This document shows positions 63,605 to 64,000 of a stretch of DNA of 64,000 nt, one piece after another; the first letter of the stretch is position 1; each line of letters begins with the position of its first letter. This DNA is from Eubacterium brachy ATCC 33089. GTDB lineage: Bacteria; Bacillota; Clostridia; Peptostreptococcales; Anaerovoracaceae. The notes beneath the pieces are model-generated. The model was not told the DNA's origin. It did no database searches and was given only the letters and a program-made list of their open reading frames with translations. The DNA is taken from the NCBI GenBank assembly GCA_000488855.1, contig KI535284.1, positions 124,001-188,000 on the forward strand, written 5' to 3'. A program made the position numbers and the translations under genes.

Positions 63605-64000
63605 TCAAATTTTCAGTCTTTTTATTTTTCTATATGAAACTGCAGCCAGAATTAATATGCATCCCCATATTTCCGGCATGAATCTACCGTCATCAGTCCT
63701 AGGAGTCACATTATTCTTTACTATTTTTTCATCCGTCATGGTAATTATCTGATTGCCATCTTTTGACACTGTAAACTCAATATCTTTAGCTATTTCATAT
63801 CCTTTCGGAGCTTTAATTTCTTTTATCCTGTAGTTTTTTCCTATTTCAAGACCCTTAAAGATTTTACCTTTTCCATCGCTTATCCATTCCTCTATTTTAT
63901 TCCCTCTGGAATCCAGCAATTGAAGTTTTGCACCTTTCAGGTTAATTTTTTCTCCAGTTTTTTTATCTGTTGAGACTTTAAATACTTTTACTGTAGTTGG
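63605..64000 (-). CDS. SpaA-domain surface protein, C-terminal part
   Basis: An open frame runs from the right edge to a stop at 63605, giving the last 131 residues; the TTG at 63919 is not a start because the frame stays open beyond it. The visible part is a SpaA/Cna-B type domain (VKVFKVSTDKKTG, INLKGAKLQLLDSRGNK, GLEIGKNYRIKEIKAPKGYE), with lysine and glutamate placed as in domains that form isopeptide bonds. A short linker VTPRTDDG, a hydrophobic segment and the basic tail RKIKRLKI look like a cell-wall sorting signal, with TPRTD in place of LPXTG. Pilin or adhesin is likely; the full gene lies outside. Confidence 0.8.
   Translation of the reverse strand, partial: PTTVKVFKVSTDKKTGEKINLKGAKLQLLDSRGNKIEEWISDGKGKIFKGLEIGKNYRIKEIKAPKGYEIAKDIEFTVSKDGNQIITMTDEKIVKNNVTPRTDDGRFMPEIWGCILILAAVSYRKIKRLKI

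Noticed and set aside
63605-63919. A complete 104-residue gene starting at TTG 63919
   Set aside because: The frame stays open to the right edge and the upstream residues complete the SpaA domain, so it is the end of a larger gene.
1-64000. CRISPR array, insertion sequence or prophage
   Set aside because: No regularly spaced repeats, transposase or phage structural genes were found in any part of the window.

Overview
The window is chromosomal DNA from a low-GC, Gram-positive, anaerobic member of the Clostridia. Pointers are a 3H-domain NiaR regulator, IreB, a DUF896 (YnzC-like) protein, an HrcA/CIRCE heat-shock operon, an Asp23-nusB pair, AdhE, and a complete set of genes for the reductive branch of Stickland amino acid fermentation. 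A sortase-type surface protein with a SpaA domain at the right edge suggests a host-associated lifestyle (inference). The genus cannot be fixed from sequence alone; amino-acid-fermenting Peptostreptococcales/Anaerovoracaceae-like lineages are the best guess. No insertion sequence, phage or CRISPR array was seen.

Layout. Bases 1-15452 are read rightward: the end of a BrnQ-type amino acid carrier, an aminotransferase, the NAD operon nadA-nadC-niaR-nadX behind a perfect 32-bp palindromic operator, uppP, then ftsK-rimO-pgsA-cinA-LCP ligase, then recA, a LysM/YneA-like SOS gene and a small orphan gene. Bases 15611-52972 are read leftward: ruvX, ireB, alaS, mnmA, iscU, iscS, a DUF896 gene, comEA, an HD hydrolase, obgE, rpmA, rplU, then the 2-hydroxyacid reduction operon hadA-hadB-hadC-acdB-etfB-etfA-ldhA, then a run of about 17 kb (asp23-nusB-TsaD paralogue-xseA-xseB-ispA-dxs-tlyA-aminotransferase-mutS-mutL-miaA-Xer recombinase-ynbB-TVP38) and a small membrane protein. 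Bases 53326-54920 hold three rightward accessory genes (TfoX-N, a DUF6892-like membrane protein, a DUF1648-like protein). From 55245 on, leftward: adhE, tRNA-Ala(GGC), dnaJ-dnaK-grpE-hrcA with CIRCE, and the C-terminus of the surface protein.

How they work together. Leucine or aromatic amino acids taken up and transaminated can be reduced by LdhA, activated by HadA, dehydrated by HadBC and reduced by AcdB-EtfAB; AdhE disposes of acetyl units. NAD, needed by these steps, is made from aspartate by NadX-NadA-NadC under NiaR control, and CinA belongs to NAD/NMN salvage. recA and its neighbour share GAAC-N4-GTTC LexA boxes placed on their promoters, making a compact SOS/division-arrest pair.

Most unusual points: a YneA-like SOS protein with a long cytoplasmic extension beside recA; ribosomal protein L27 without the cleavable N-terminal extension together with loss of the prp gene between rplU and rpmA; L21 with a C-terminal SAP-like extension; a had operon without its activator gene; a strongly shortened XseA; a TsaD paralogue; and a Xer recombinase embedded between miaA and ynbB.
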